The position numbers were made by a program, and so were the translations under genes. This document shows, piece after piece, positions 24,401-33,113 of a DNA stretch of 64,000 bases (the first letter of the stretch is position 1; the number at the start of each line of letters is the position of its first letter). Under the pieces are notes generated by a model. It did no database searches and was not told where the DNA came from. It worked only from the letters and a program-made list of their open reading frames with translations. This stretch comes from Tubiluchus corallicola (taxonomy: Eukaryota; Priapulida; Priapulimorpha; Priapulimorphida; Tubiluchidae). Where the stretch lies: NCBI GenBank assembly GCA_030141605.1, contig JAQGDQ010000971.1:1-64000 (forward strand). The letters run 5' to 3'.

Positions 24401-27400
24401 TTGTAATAATTATCATTTGGCTATGATAATGAGCTGACGGCGGGGCCAAAGGTCATGGATTCAAACCTGGTTTGCTACTCGTATTATACAAATTGTGGAC
24501 ACTGTCCCAAAATGGTGTAGGCAAAGACCAACAAACTTATCCTGCATCTTTCATACCGGTCGTCGTACGGAACAGGTGCTGGTACTGAACCACTCGACCT
24601 GTGCCTGCAAGACTATTTTTAGATGCTGATACGCACGGCAATATGATTCGCAATGGACAGAACTATTGTAGTATAGAAAAAGTATGTGAAAAATTGTCTT
24701 CAGTACACTATTCTTCATTACCACTGTCGTCGTCGTGATCGACAATAACGACAATGATAATGACAGTGATGACAACAGCGACATGGCACCACTTTGGGAG
24801 TACATGTACAGCTGCACCTTCAAATTGAGGCAGCAGCACCAGGTGCACTGTCACCGACACTGGGTGCGATTGATGTTCTATTGATTGTATGACCAATGAT
24901 AATGCAATGGCAGGAATGAAACTGATGTTGATGACGATGACCGTCTCTGTCACCGCCAACGTCACCAGCATCACCAGGACCGCTATCACCACCACCACCA
25001 CTACACCACCAGCACCAGCACCACCACTACCACCACCACCACCATCAACAACAACAGCAGCATCAACACTACCACCAGCACCGGCACCACCACCACTACT
25101 ACCACCACCACCACCACCACCACCTAAACCACCACCACCACCACCACCACCACCACCTTCTTGTTCTATAAGTTCCTAATGTAATTATTACATGCTGTAA
25201 ATTTTAGCTAAGGTGGACGGTGCTACCATTCATTCTAAGCTGACGTCTAATTCTTTTCAGCAATACGTACCTTACTTTTGGATATGCACGAGATACTAAT
25301 TAGAAAAAATGAGAGCTCCGCATGTGTTGGTTTACTTCAAACATTAACCCTCCTCAAGGAAGACCATGTAGCCTATATTGAATGTCTCCACATTCGTGTC
25401 ATAGTTGTAACCCTGTGCCTTCGAAATCTGTCTTGTAACAACCCATATTTATGTATGTATGTAGTTTATTGACTAAAACAAGTTGCATGTATACACGAGG
25501 AACGAGGTAAATGCCACAATCGATACATTAGTGATTTTAGTCCAAATGTCACTTTACGTACATTTCCTACTCAAGGTTATAGCATTAAAAACAGTGTTTT
25601 GCATACAAGGTACATTAGCATAAAAGTTGCATAACAGTTTCATAAGACACTATATAACAATTAGGGTGCTCAAAGAAGTGAGTTAAATCAGCAAAGTTTA
25701 CATTGTCGTAGCGGTTTATAATATTAGATGTTAGGGGGCATGTCTGTATAACGTGTTTCTCAGTTTGAATGTCCCCACAAGGACATTGCCTATTTTCCCT
25801 TGGCTGTCTCGCCCATCTACCCGTTTCTATCACCAGCCTATGTGACTGAAGACGCATTCTTGTGAAGCTTATCCGATGATGCTCCTTAACATCCGTAGCC
25901 ATTTACAACTGCACAAAATTCTAGCAGGCGATTAAACAAATTTAAAATATCTATATTCTGGTATGAAAGGGTTAATAATAATGCTTTGGTCCCGCGATAC
26001 TAGGCGATTGGCTACGCAATAGCTAGCTTATTAACTTGAATGCGACGCCTGGAGGCTGAGCATCCATTTAATCACAAGGATTTGTCTTCATCCTGTATCC
26101 TAGCACTGTCTGATTAGCTCGCCTTAATTGAGGGATATGCTAGCGAATTTAATTAAATCAACAGACGCGTTGAGCTACACGAGTTATACATGCATCTGAC
26201 ATGAATATATAGTTGAAGACACATAGTACCAAACGTTAGTTACATTTTTGTCTTTAGTTAATTACTAACATTACGTAGCATTATGTTTTTTTGCAAAAAA
26301 AACAACCAATAAGGAAAAAATCTAATTTTAAATTTGTATTTTTACTTAAAGGAAAACCGGACCCAATCTTAAACTGCAGGTCTAAACAATCTACTCTTTA
26401 AAATATTGAAAGGAAACATACTATTTAAAAAAATGACTTACGTGAAATAATTATTACCAGACAAACACAATTTCACGTTCGCGCCACTAGTTCTTGGTTG
26501 TTACACGCATTTCGTCATTCGCTAGTTTGACGAGCACTAGCACCTGCATTTCGAAAACACTGTGCACAAAAACAGGTGCTGTACCTCTCAGTTCAGATGT
26601 GTTAATTTGTGACGAACTACATACGTTCGACAGCTCATGCGTGAGTACAGTGCTGAATTTGAAATTTGAATTTCTATCTTAAAACGTGCCTAGTTCTAGT
26701 ACAACACATTGAATATCTTACAGTAGCGCTGTACTTCAATTTTTGCTTTCGCAAACTCGTACAACACGCTCCTGGAATGTTTTTGATGTTGAAAATTATG
26801 TTAGTTTGTGACGTTATCAATAGTTGGGTATTAAGTTTTTTAATCTGTTATTTAATTATCAGAAACGCTTTTGCAGTATTAATTGTGTTAAAATGCATAC
26901 TTTTATCGGACTTGAAAATAGGGTAGCATATGAAAAATCATCCTGTCTTCCTTTGAGTTACAAGCGAGGTGTAACATCAAACAAAAAGCGGATTTCGATA
27001 GAATTTCGTCACTAGATGTATAGTAACAGTATGCGAGGCAGTTTACTGTACAATTCTACCTACAAGACAATGTTATACGAACTTTCGAAAAAGAATATTA
27101 GCTTAGTTCTCAGCTGCAATGAAATGTAAAAATAATTATGAGGAATTTTAACTGCTCGATTGAGAAAATAAAATCGAATTGAATTGAATTGAATATCCCG
27201 AAATTAATTTTGCGTTCACCTAATTCAGTCTTTTCTAATAAAGTCTGGCACATCACACGCCATCTTTTGTGCTTTAAAATATCTTTCGCTATTTCATCAG
27301 GTTTATTTAATGGTTTTCACATCAACGCTTGTTCGGCGAAAAATTTAATTTAAATTTTCAAATATAGATTGCGCCAGAGTAAAATTTAACTTTTAAGTTT

Positions 27401-30164
27401 AGTTTAGTTTCGTTTCATTCAGCTTACCTTAGGTTAATTTAATTTTTTAATTAATTTAGTTTAGCTTAGCTTAGCCTAGTTTAGCCTAGCCTAGCCTTGT
27501 ACAGCTTAGCCTAGCCTAGCCTAGCTTAGCTTAGCTTAGCCTAGCCTAGCCTAGCCTAGCCTAGCCTAGCCTAGCCTAGCCTAGCTTAGCTTAGCTTAGT
27601 TTAGTTTAGTTTAGTTTAGTTTAGTTTAGTTTAGTTTAGTTTAGCTTAGCTTAGCTTAGCTTAGCTTAGCTTAGTTTAGTTTAGTTTAGTTTAGTTTAGT
27701 TTAGTTTAGTTTAGTTTAGTTTAGTTTAGTTTAGTTTAGTTTAGTTTAGTTTAGTTTAGTTTAGTTTAGTTTAGTTTAGTTTAGTTTAGTTTAGTTTAGT
27801 TTAGTTTAGTTTAGTTTAGTTTAGTTTAGTTTAGTTTAGTTTAGTTTAGTTTAGTTTAGTTTAGTTTAGTTTAGTTTAGTTTAGTTTAGTTTAGTTTAGT
27901 TTAGTTTAGTTTAGTTTAGTTTAGTTTAGTTTAGTTTAGTTTAGTTTAGTTTAGCTTAGCTTAGCTTAGCTTAGCTTAGCTTAGGCTAGCTTAGCTTAGT
28001 TTAGTTTAGTTTAGTTTAGTTTAGCTTAGCTTAGCTTAGCTTAGCTTAGCTTAGTTTAGTTTAGTTTAGTTTAGTTTAGTTTAGTTTTAATTAATTTTAT
28101 TGGTTTAGTTTAGCTTAGTGAATCAAACACTGAGTATAACGCCTTAGCTATATAATCTAAATAGTAATCTTAAATTTAAAATTAATTAATGTATTTATCA
28201 CTAATTAATTAACAATAATAATAATAATCTTAAAATTAAAACTTGATCCTCGCACATTTATAATTGCTTAGTTACTCCGCTGTGAAAGCAGCACTTTTGA
28301 AACTCAGGAAACCATTGAACAAGCCAATTAGCTAATATTACAGCGGGCAGTAAATTACCCAACTTTGGCTTTGACATTACGAAATCGATACGGGCTTTTC
28401 TATGGTATTGGATACACGGCACACACATGCAAATTGCTTGGAAATGTACTACTGAATTTCATTTGACAATCTTTTTGTAAGCGAACGTTTTGCGCTTGTG
28501 TTTAATTCTCATCCATCATGGAATATTTATTAGATACGTTGTAATGATGAGTTCATGGCGTGCCCCGGGGAATGCTGGGATATGACAGATAGTGGGAGAG
28601 GCTTTTCTTCTGAAATGACTGGATAAAGGTGTAGAGGGCGGATCTACGCTTGACAGATAAGCAATCTCGAGGTTTCAGAGTTGGGTACAAAGTTGGGTTA
28701 ATTTGTTTAAATTTTGAATATTGTGAAATTAATATCGTATTCTAATATATCTAACTTTTGTGAAAAAAACCAAAAAGCTATATTTCTATTTTTATTACAG
28801 GCACTTAAAAATATTTATAGTTAAGACACCACAACTTTACTAAAACTTTTAATTTACATAGTTAAAAGATCATGTTTCGACCGAGCTACTGTTGTCATCA
28901 TCAGTGGTAATTTTTTACAAACATACAACCAGTTTATATAGGAAGAACCTACAGTATAGAACATAGTACTCGCATGTACTAATTACGTATTTAACAGAAA
29001 CCAAATAGGCAATGATTAAGCAGACCAGAAGAAAAGAAATTGATACAGAGAATTATGTCCTAATTTCATCCATTTTTAAAACGTGGTAGAGTTAACTTTA
29101 TGAACTATGAATTTTATTTCACACATCAAAAAATACAATATCAAACAAATTAATAAACTTTAAATAAAGTAATTTGAGTAGTGCGAGGTGAGTGTGCGAC
29201 CATACGGTCATTAACACACCCCCCTTACTTAAATGAAAAAATGATTATAGTTATGCATGCTTCTGTAGATAACTTAATGTAAATAAGGATGAAGTAAATG
29301 ATGTAATAATAACGATGGTATAAGAACAAACTCTTAATAACTCGTATAACTCGTTTTTTATTGTTATTTTTGTAATTATTTGTGATACCAGTTCAATTAT
29401 TGCACGTTTTCCACAGTAACACTTAGTTCACATGGAGTTCCAACAGCAATAATTTAATTGTACCTTCAACTAATGATTATAATTAATAATATGTGGCTTA
29501 TAGGAGTTATTAAATCTTAACTATCAATGCTAGAGTCCTCTTGAAAAAGAAATAAAGCTTTTTAATTAAAACACCACAACTTTATAAATCTTTCAAATTA
29601 TATTCTTAAAAAATCAATTTCCTTAATGTATTCTTAATGTACAAAGCAGTTCGATTTCTTTTATTTTATTCTCAAACACTTAGCTATTTGTTACTACATC
29701 AATTTCTTTTCTACGGGTCTGTTTATTCATTACTTATTTGGCTTTTTGTAAATACATAATTAGTACATAATTTACTGTATCAATTTTTTTTCAGGTCTGC
29801 CTATTCATAACCTATTTAGCTTCCGTTAAATATACAATTAGTGCATAATGTTCTATACTGTAGGCTCTGCCTATATAAGCTGGTTGTGCGTTTGTGAAAA
29901 TATACCACTGATGATGACAACAGTAGCTCTGTCGAAATATGATTTTTTAACTATGTAAATTAAATTTTTTAATAAAATTGTGATGTCTTAACTATGAATC
30001 TTTTTACGTGCCTGTAATAAAAATAGAAATATAGCTTTTTCGTTTTTTTTCACAAAAGTTTTCGCTTTTCTGTGTGCAGTGAAAAAACTTCGCGCCTTTG
30101 TCTTCCGCTGTTGGGGATTCATTTCACAATGGTTACTCGAAAAGCAGCAATTCATTTTGTGGTA

Positions 30165-30196
<32 letters not shown>

Positions 30197-30528
30197 GCGT
30201 GTGCGTGTGCGTGTGCGTGTGCGTGTGTACGTGTGTTTGTCTGTGCGTGTGTATGTGTGTTTGTTTGTCACTGTTATACGTCTTCTTAATACGTGAAAAT
30301 TTAAGGTGCAGAAAAACCAAAAGAAAAACCAAACTTTTTCTGATATTGGATCTTTGTATTAGTTTATACATTATTAAGATATTGAATACACGCAAAATGA
30401 CCACCCGACGAAGCTTAGTAATAGGTCTTTGAGCGGTTTATTTCTTCTAAAATGTCTTAATTTCGCTTTCAACATCATGTTTCCGGCAAATCGTAAATCA
30501 TTGAATCAATTGTAGTTAATGACTGTAG

Positions 30529-30612
<84 letters not shown>

Positions 30613-32092
30613 TATATATATATAAATTGTACAATGTACATACATGTAATGTATATTGTACATGTACTAGTAATACGATATACATATATACTGGTAATAC
30701 TTGTAATATGTATTATACATACATTGCCAGAGCGGGTCTATATATACACCGGCTTTATCGGCACAAACGTATGGCGGAGATATACTCTTTGTAAAAAAAA
30801 TTTTTGCATTAATAAATTAAATTTTATAGCACAACCTCACGTTCAAATACGTTGGATTTTCATATTTTAAGTTCACTGCAACTTAGAAAATAATTGCTCT
30901 AATATATTAAATGTTAAATGCAACACTGTATAAAATTAGTGCAAAACGTTTTAAATGAATCAAAATTTCTATATATAGATGTTCGATGGACTAGTTTTAA
31001 ATGAAACGCACGCATGCGCATTGAAAGCAGAATGTAAATTTATGCTCAACATAAAAGTTAAAGTTAAAACTGCTACTTTACGCAGAAAGAGTACAAATTG
31101 ACGATTTTAGTACTAATTTCACATTACCTAACAAAACGCAGCATATTATGTGTTCTAAATATACGTTCGAAATTAGAAGATTTTTAAACTTTAAGTATAA
31201 TAATAATATTTTACATATAAAACGTTTATTAATTTTTTTTATATACGAGGTCTCATATAAATACTTGAAAAATTATAAAACAAGCAATAATAATAATTTT
31301 GCGAGTTACATGCCAAGCGCACAAAACTTTTTTAAAAGCATAGAAGAAACTATTTTTATAGATATAATTCCTAAGTTTTGTCCGTTGGTAAGTTAATATG
31401 TAACGTTTGGACAATGGCCATTTATGTGTAAAAATAGTTCCAGTATAGTGTAAGATGTAAAATTATGTATCAAAATTTTACACAAATAAAAAGTTTATTG
31501 ATACTAACCTGAGAAAAACTTTAAAATTCCCAATCATTGAAGCACACAAAGAATATTTTACTCTGCTTTTTATATTTATATACATTAACAACATCAGCAA
31601 ACCATTCTAGAATAACAGATTTACCTTTTTTCTAAATCTTAACGTCAATTCCAGAACAAGTAATCTAAAACAAATTAGGACAAATGCCCACTATGGAACG
31701 AACTCTGTAATCAAGCAAGCAATTCTACTATGGAATTGTCTACCATTACAGGTTAAACAAATCAAGTCCCTATCAGCATTTAAAACAAAATTAAAATCAC
31801 TAATATTAACCAGATATGAAATACCATCACACCAGCACGACAACATACACACTAATTCAGAATTTGTATATCCACCGCCATATTAATTAAATCATAATTT
31901 TTCATTTTTTTGTGAACAGTTGTAAATACGTTTGATTTTATTCGTCATTGCTTTTCGTTACTGCACAGTAGTTTATATTGCACGGACACATTTGCCTTTA
32001 GCAGTGTAAGTTTTTATTAACTAACACTGATTGTTCATCTCTGTAAAGTTTTTATCAGTGATTGTCAATGTATTTTAATGGCAAATAAAAAT

Positions 32093-32124
<32 letters not shown>

Positions 32125-32582
32125 AATACGTTGAAGCAGCGATGATAAGTGATTTTTTCATATTCGTACAACCATTTGAATTCTGCTGCCGGAGCGTAAG
32201 AGTTATAAAACAGTCTTCAGGTAGAAATAAGAGTTCACCGACCACGCCCCGCGAAGAGTTAAACCCATTAAGCGTTTAATAATGACCCATAAATCTTACC
32301 CCATACCCACAAGCCAACAAGTTACGTTCAGGGGGTTGGAGAAGTTACGTTTCGGGGAAAGAAGGGTGGGTCAGGGGGTACCTATACAGACGTGTGCCTG
32401 TCCACAACAAGCGTTACAGTTATGAATTAGTAATAGATAATTCACGATGCATTGATTTGCTAGAGTAATAAATGTGAAATTAAGTCACGACACGCTTACC
32501 TTGTTGAATATGTTTCCTTGGAGATTTTTTCTCTCGCATCCACGGATACTCTGGAAGTTTGGGATTAAACTGTTGTTCCGGA

Positions 32583-32613
<31 letters not shown>

Positions 32614-32824
32614 TTCTCGGCGGCAGAGATTGGCCATGGTAGTAAGGAGTGCAGTCTGGCACAGTGTCCGGGTAGCAGTAACCCGCTTCTGCAGCTGTTT
32701 CCGCCGTGATTGATGGATTGCAACCCGCCTGAAACGATTCATTCATATTCGGAATGGCCGCCATGAATTCTTCCAAAGACGGCTGGCTATTAATGAAGCC
32801 GGATTCTCGGATTTGGTCGGACAT
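9788..32824 (-). CDS. Hox2: Hox2 / proboscipedia homeobox transcription factor, whole gene (two coding exons)
   Basis: Spliced minus-strand gene: 32824-32500 joined to 10725-9788, 1263 coding bases, 420 residues plus TAG. Exon 1 ends after one base of a codon (CAACAAG|GTAAGC) and exon 2 starts with two (TTTTTTTAG|TT), so the junction codon GTT keeps the frame. Order of parts: GFINSQPS N-terminal motif (residues 9-16), polyglutamine (72-80), YPWM hexapeptide (93-96) followed by basic REKK, homeodomain (116-175), then a long Ser/Thr/Asn/Tyr-rich tail. Hox proteins of this group bind DNA in the nucleus, usually with PBC/Extradenticle partners held by the YPWM motif, and pattern the anterior body or head. 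The intron between hexapeptide and homeodomain is the usual Hox position. No other Hox gene is visible within the window. Splicing is inferred from consensus sites and frame; no transcript was seen. Confidence 0.96.
10855..11035. repeat. 69-bp tandem repeat, 2.6 units, in Hox2 intron
   Basis: GACAACCTGATTCTGGATCC recurs at 10876, 10945 and 11014, spaced by 69. Because 69 is divisible by three, frames stay open on both strands ([16 protein letters not shown] on plus), but no start context, splice site or homology supports a protein. Confidence 0.8.
11036..11985. other. Hox2: Hox2 intron, nothing recognised
   Basis: AT-rich; short (TA)n near 11907-11926 and an inverted repeat around it (ATATCTGGATATA/TATATCCAGATAT). 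Confidence 0.45.
11986..12152 (+). mobile_element. Helitron interior fragment
   Basis: CCCGCAACGGGCGTTTTCCCGGACCC and TTTTTCGAAATTTTGACCAAACA-type sequence match the interiors of the Helitrons at 55260-55375 and 56060-56162 in the same order. Ends are missing; a third, truncated copy. Confidence 0.7.
12153..13318. other. Hox2: Hox2 intron with dispersed-repeat fragment
   Basis: 12603-12745 resembles 5572-5705 (CCATTGTACGTCTT...). 13175-13265 has a short direct repeat (GGTACCGTCTTAATAGCATT type with GCCCCGGGCA). No gene. Confidence 0.45.
13319..14128 (-). mobile_element. Family-A MITE, copy 1 (interrupted)
   Basis: Begins TTAAAGGAAGATAGGACGAT and follows the family consensus to about 13422, then resumes at about 13789 with ATGGATTAAAATCTTAA and runs to about 14128, losing its far end. 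A LINE 3' end sits in the gap. See copies at 18655, 22455, 26346, 37441, 47753 and 49274. Confidence 0.75.
13423..13789 (+). mobile_element. LINE 3' end with (AAAT)n tail, nested in family-A MITE
   Basis: Sequence absent from other family-A copies at this point. It ends ...GATGTATTGTAAATAAATA and then about 23 AAAT units (13697-13789), a typical non-LTR retrotransposon tail. The flanking AAATA on both sides may be the target duplication. Confidence 0.6.
14390..14720 (+). mobile_element. LINE 3' UTR with stem-loop and (ACTATT)n tail
   Basis: T-rich stretch 14405-14520, then stem-loop GAGAAGGGTGG...CCACCCTTTCTCC (14590-14632), then AATAAAATTACTATTACTATT (14692-14712). The stem-loop matches that of the minus-strand element at 1922-1974, marking one LINE family. 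Confidence 0.55.
14721..15320. other. Hox2: Hox2 intron, nothing recognised
   Basis: AT-rich, no recognisable repeat. Confidence 0.5.
15321..15507. repeat. (CAA)n with CAG interruptions
   Basis: About 60 trinucleotides. Frames through it read as poly-Cys, poly-Leu or poly-Val and are not genes. Confidence 0.95.
15508..16763. other. Hox2: Hox2 intron, nothing recognised
   Basis: AT-rich with moderate-complexity stretches at 16140-16460 (GCGCGC-containing). No gene, repeat family or composite Hox site noticed. Confidence 0.45.
16764..17255. repeat. (AATG)n tetranucleotide array, ~490 bp
   Basis: Nearly pure AATG with a 136-bp higher-order duplication: the variant block TAATTAAATG...AACGAATG at 16955 recurs at 17091. 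The long minus-strand frame (FIHS)n is a by-product of the repeat. Confidence 0.97.
17515..18187. repeat. 112-bp tandem repeat, 6 units
   Basis: Landmark ACAAATGCAGTTACAGTACT recurs at 112-base spacing (one 111) from 17521 to 18080. Units contain GTTAATGCACAAAATA and GTCAACTATTGTGTCAAATG. 112 is not a multiple of three; not coding. It is not similar to the other arrays in the window. Confidence 0.93.
18212..18480 (+). repeat. Dispersed repeat G, copy 1
   Basis: Landmarks CTTAGATTTCTCGCGAAAGA, CCGAAGTTTCGATC, AAAGACCT-type and TGTCACTATTGTT occur in reverse order and complement at 40905-41185. Type unknown; no terminal repeats seen. Confidence 0.6.
18655..19237 (+). mobile_element. Family-A MITE, copy 2
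   Basis: Starts TTTAAAGCAAAACCGGATCC and ends GTCTTCCTTTAA. Family features: ends TTAAAGCAAAACCGG and TTAAAGGAAGACAGG (as read inward) are an imperfect ~15-bp inverted repeat; length about 600 bp; no ORF conserved across all copies. Confidence 0.8.
19238..20999. other. Hox2: Hox2 intron, nothing recognised
   Basis: AT-rich. GCGCCATCTATGTGG at 20280 is a motif that recurs near 60187 and 61773, perhaps the end of a small element. No gene. Confidence 0.4.
21000..21507. other. Non-repetitive island in Hox2 intron, open frames of unknown meaning
   Basis: GC-richer than its surroundings. The plus strand has two adjoining open frames: one ending [16 protein letters not shown] (to 21273) and one from ATG 21235 ([20 protein letters not shown], 98 codons). 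Neither resembles a family I know and no splice sites stand out. It may be conserved non-coding DNA or a degraded transposon. The stretch is cut at 21508 by a MITE and seems to continue at 21777. Confidence 0.3.
21508..21776. mobile_element. MITE family T, copy 1 (TA-type, internally repetitive)
   Basis: Starts ATAGGTTTTACACGTCAAAT and ends with GACATGTAAAGCCTAT, an inverted repeat of about 26 bp. The interior is made of GTAGACACAGGAA and AAGTCAAATGTAGACA-like units in inverted order. If the outer TA is the target duplication, this fits a Tc1/mariner-type MITE. Second copy at 44899-45291. Confidence 0.75.
21777..22454. other. Hox2: Hox2 intron, island continuation then AT-rich
   Basis: 21777-21950 is complex sequence with open frames on both strands ([15 protein letters not shown] on plus), likely the continuation of the island at 21000-21507. 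The rest shows nothing. Confidence 0.35.
22455..23076 (-). mobile_element. Family-A MITE, copy 3
   Basis: Starts TTAAAGAAAGACAGGATAAT and ends GGTCCGGTTTTGCTTTAA; full length, 622 bp, opposite orientation to copy 2. Confidence 0.85.
23077..23689. other. Hox2: Hox2 intron, nothing recognised
   Basis: AT-rich, no motif found. Confidence 0.5.
23690..24392. repeat. (GATACT)n hexamer array, ~700 bp
   Basis: Over 80 hexamers with GATAGT and GATTGT interruptions clustered near 23690-23910 and 24085-24200. A 260-codon frame reads (Thr-Asp)n; as a repeat artefact it is not annotated as a gene. Confidence 0.97.
24393..24959. other. Hox2: Hox2 intron, mixed low complexity
   Basis: Short cryptic GAC/GTC repeats near 24715-24790. 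GGATTCAAACC at 24459-24469 resembles a tRNA T-loop but has no tRNA around it. Confidence 0.4.
24960..25160. repeat. (CCA)n cryptic trinucleotide array
   Basis: Runs of CCACCACCA with CAG/TCA interruptions; frames read proline-rich and are not supported as coding. Confidence 0.9.
25445..25902 (-). pseudogene. LINE ORF2 C-terminus with 3' UTR and ATAC tail
   Basis: Minus frame 25902-25615 reads [24 protein letters not shown], then [18 protein letters not shown] and ends VMQLLC. This C-x-C...H-x4-C finger after RLxSHxL..GRW is a standard tail of non-LTR retrotransposon ORF2 proteins. About 165 bases of 3' UTR follow, with a (CATA)n tail at 25470-25448. The reverse transcriptase is missing, so this is a 5'-truncated copy inside the Hox2 intron, on the same strand as Hox2. 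Confidence 0.75.
25980..26215. other. Non-repetitive island in Hox2 intron
   Basis: Balanced composition, no family match within the window, several homeodomain-type TAAT cores (CTTAATTGAG, TTTAATTAAATC). Candidate conserved non-coding element; no direct evidence of function. Confidence 0.3.
26346..26957 (+). mobile_element. Family-A MITE, copy 4
   Basis: Starts TTAAAGGAAAACCGGACCC and ends CATCCTGTCTTCCTTTGAG; full length, 612 bp. Confidence 0.85.
26958..27200 (+). mobile_element. Possible LINE 3' tail with (TTGAA)n
   Basis: Ends GAAAATAAAATCGAATTGAATTGAATTGAAT, an AATAAA followed by short pentamer repeats, as in LINE tails. No coding remnant seen. Confidence 0.3.
27430..28088. repeat. (TTTAG)n pentamer array with CTTAG and CCTAG blocks
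   Basis: About 130 pentamers. Variants come in blocks: CCTAG/CTTAG 27465-27598, TTTAG to 27645, CTTAG to 27670, about 56 TTTAG units to 27952, then CTTAG and TTTAG alternating. It is internal to an intron and the unit is not a known telomere repeat. Confidence 0.97.
28280..28690. promoter_or_regulatory. Candidate intronic enhancer island with PBX-HOX and MEIS sites
   Basis: About 400 bases of balanced, non-repetitive sequence between the TTTAG array and a Penelope-like element. It contains ATCCATCA (28511-28518), which is TGATGGAT on the gene strand, the classical PBX-HOX site, with two TGACAG MEIS sites at 28583-28588 and 28651-28656. AATTAGCTAATATTA-type homeodomain cores lie near 28327-28341. 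Enhancer function is inference. Confidence 0.35.
28751..30065. mobile_element. Penelope-like retroelement remnant with inverted LTR-like ends
   Basis: Outer arms 28751-28995 and about 29800-30065 are inverted repeats (TTTTGTGAAAAAAAC...TTACAGGCACTT and complement). Each contains CTGATGA, a short hairpin and GAAA: minus strand at 28904-28874, plus strand at 29908-29937. This is the layout of the hammerhead-like core reported in Penelope-like element termini. Between them, 29633-29683 encodes [16 protein letters not shown] and a stop, matching the intact tail in the copy at 62884-63655. Most of the ORF is gone. Function of the ribozyme core is not shown; stem III is not canonical. Confidence 0.65.
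30165..30270. repeat. (GT)n / (GTGTGC)n microsatellite
   Basis: Pure GT followed by GTGTGC units. Confidence 0.97.
30532..30625. repeat. (AT)n microsatellite
   Basis: Nearly pure AT of about 90 bases, followed to 30725 by TACAT/TGTA-rich low complexity. Confidence 0.97.
30726..31499. other. Hox2: Hox2 intron, nothing recognised
   Basis: AT-rich; an open frame at 31148-31396 has no recognisable motif and no coding-like composition. Confidence 0.45.
31500..32122 (+). pseudogene. LINE reverse-transcriptase C-terminus, 3' UTR and (AT)n tail, copy 1
   Basis: Frame 31620-31886 reads [16 protein letters not shown], then [37 protein letters not shown] and ends VYPPPY. The pattern NxI...LWNxLPxxVK...SxxFKxxLK is the end of CR1/Jockey-type reverse transcriptases. 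The 3' UTR ends AAATAAAAATTATTATATAT with an (AT)n tail. A close copy lies on the minus strand at 53329-53815. 5'-truncated. Confidence 0.75.
32123..32499. other. Hox2: Hox2 intron next to exon 1, unassigned
   Basis: More balanced sequence at 32220-32400 (GGGGAAAGAAGGGTGGGTCAG) near the donor; could hold regulatory sites, none identified. Confidence 0.3.
32500..32824 (-). CDS. Hox2: Hox2 coding exon 1 (N-terminal motif, polyQ, hexapeptide)
   Basis: Encodes residues 1-108 plus one base of codon 109. The ATG at 32824 opens a protein starting [16 protein letters not shown]; the GFINSQPS motif a few residues from the start is the hallmark of Hox2/pb proteins and supports this start. The following EEFM resembles protostome pb more than vertebrate HOXA2, as far as I can judge from memory. 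Nine glutamines (72-80) come from a mixed CAG/CAA run at about 32585-32611, which could vary in length. YPWM lies at 93-96, followed by REKK. The exon ends with a strong donor (G|GTAAGC) at 32500. Reading through the donor would add only six residues before a stop. Upstream on the minus strand a good acceptor at 33060 suggests the coding start is not in the first transcribed exon. Confidence 0.96.
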
Positions 32825-33059
32825 CGCGTCCGTTGGCTGGTGGTGTTTTCAGCGCTACGCACAGGTCCACACAAATCTCATTCATTTACACATCTCCATG
32901 TCAAGCTTTGCTTATTTACGACTTTCCCATAACGTCTCAGCCGGGGTCACGTGACGCGTCTTGTCGAATCGCCGCGAAGAGTTTGTGTCGTCCCAAGTCG
33001 ACGAAAAGGAAATGTTGTCCAAACGTCAGTCTTTACACGCTGATTTGATCTAGTGAAAT
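32825..33059 (-). other. Hox2: Probable Hox2 5' UTR part of exon, bounded by splice acceptor at 33060
   Basis: On the minus strand CCTCGGTTTTTTTCTATTTAG ends at 33060-33061 and is followed by ATTTCACTAG; this is a strong polypyrimidine tract and acceptor 235 bases before the Hox2 ATG. No in-frame extension of the protein is needed, so this would be leader sequence. An alternative is that the promoter lies here and the acceptor is accidental: the stretch has higher GC than its surroundings and contains the palindrome GTCACGTGAC. Confidence 0.45.
32946..32955. promoter_or_regulatory. Palindromic E-box GTCACGTGAC near Hox2 start
   Basis: A perfect 10-bp palindrome with core CACGTG, 122 bases upstream of the Hox2 ATG. 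Such sites bind bHLH-ZIP factors of the USF/MITF/Myc type. Whether it is used here is unknown. Confidence 0.4.
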
Positions 33060-33113
33060 CTAAATAGAAAAAAACCGAGGAAGAATGAAATCGAAGTAGC
33101 GCAAGAGCTACTT

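Larger units (their letters stand above)
10726..32499 (-). other. Hox2: Hox2 intron 1, 21,774 bp
   Basis: Bounded by GTAAGC at 32499-32494 and TTTTTTTAG ending at 10726. The size comes from transposon relics and tandem arrays (listed separately) rather than from a recognised nested gene. The only non-repetitive islands I noticed are about 21000-21507, 21777-21950, 25980-26215 and 28280-28690; those are the places to look for enhancers. Confidence 0.9.

Noticed and set aside
23644-24426. 260-codon frame of Thr-Asp repeats
   Set aside because: Follows entirely from the GATACT microsatellite; other frames across the array are equally open.
22571-26926. Similar small frames ([11 protein letters not shown]...) in family-A MITE copies 3 and 4
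   Set aside because: The frame is not kept in the other copies, so the likeness comes from repeat homology, not from coding selection.
27430-28088. TTTAG array as a telomere
   Set aside because: Lies inside a Hox intron and is not a TTAGG or TTAGGG repeat.
32474-32954. Plus-strand and alternate-frame ORFs over Hox2 exon 1
   Set aside because: Shadows of the Hox2 coding exon.
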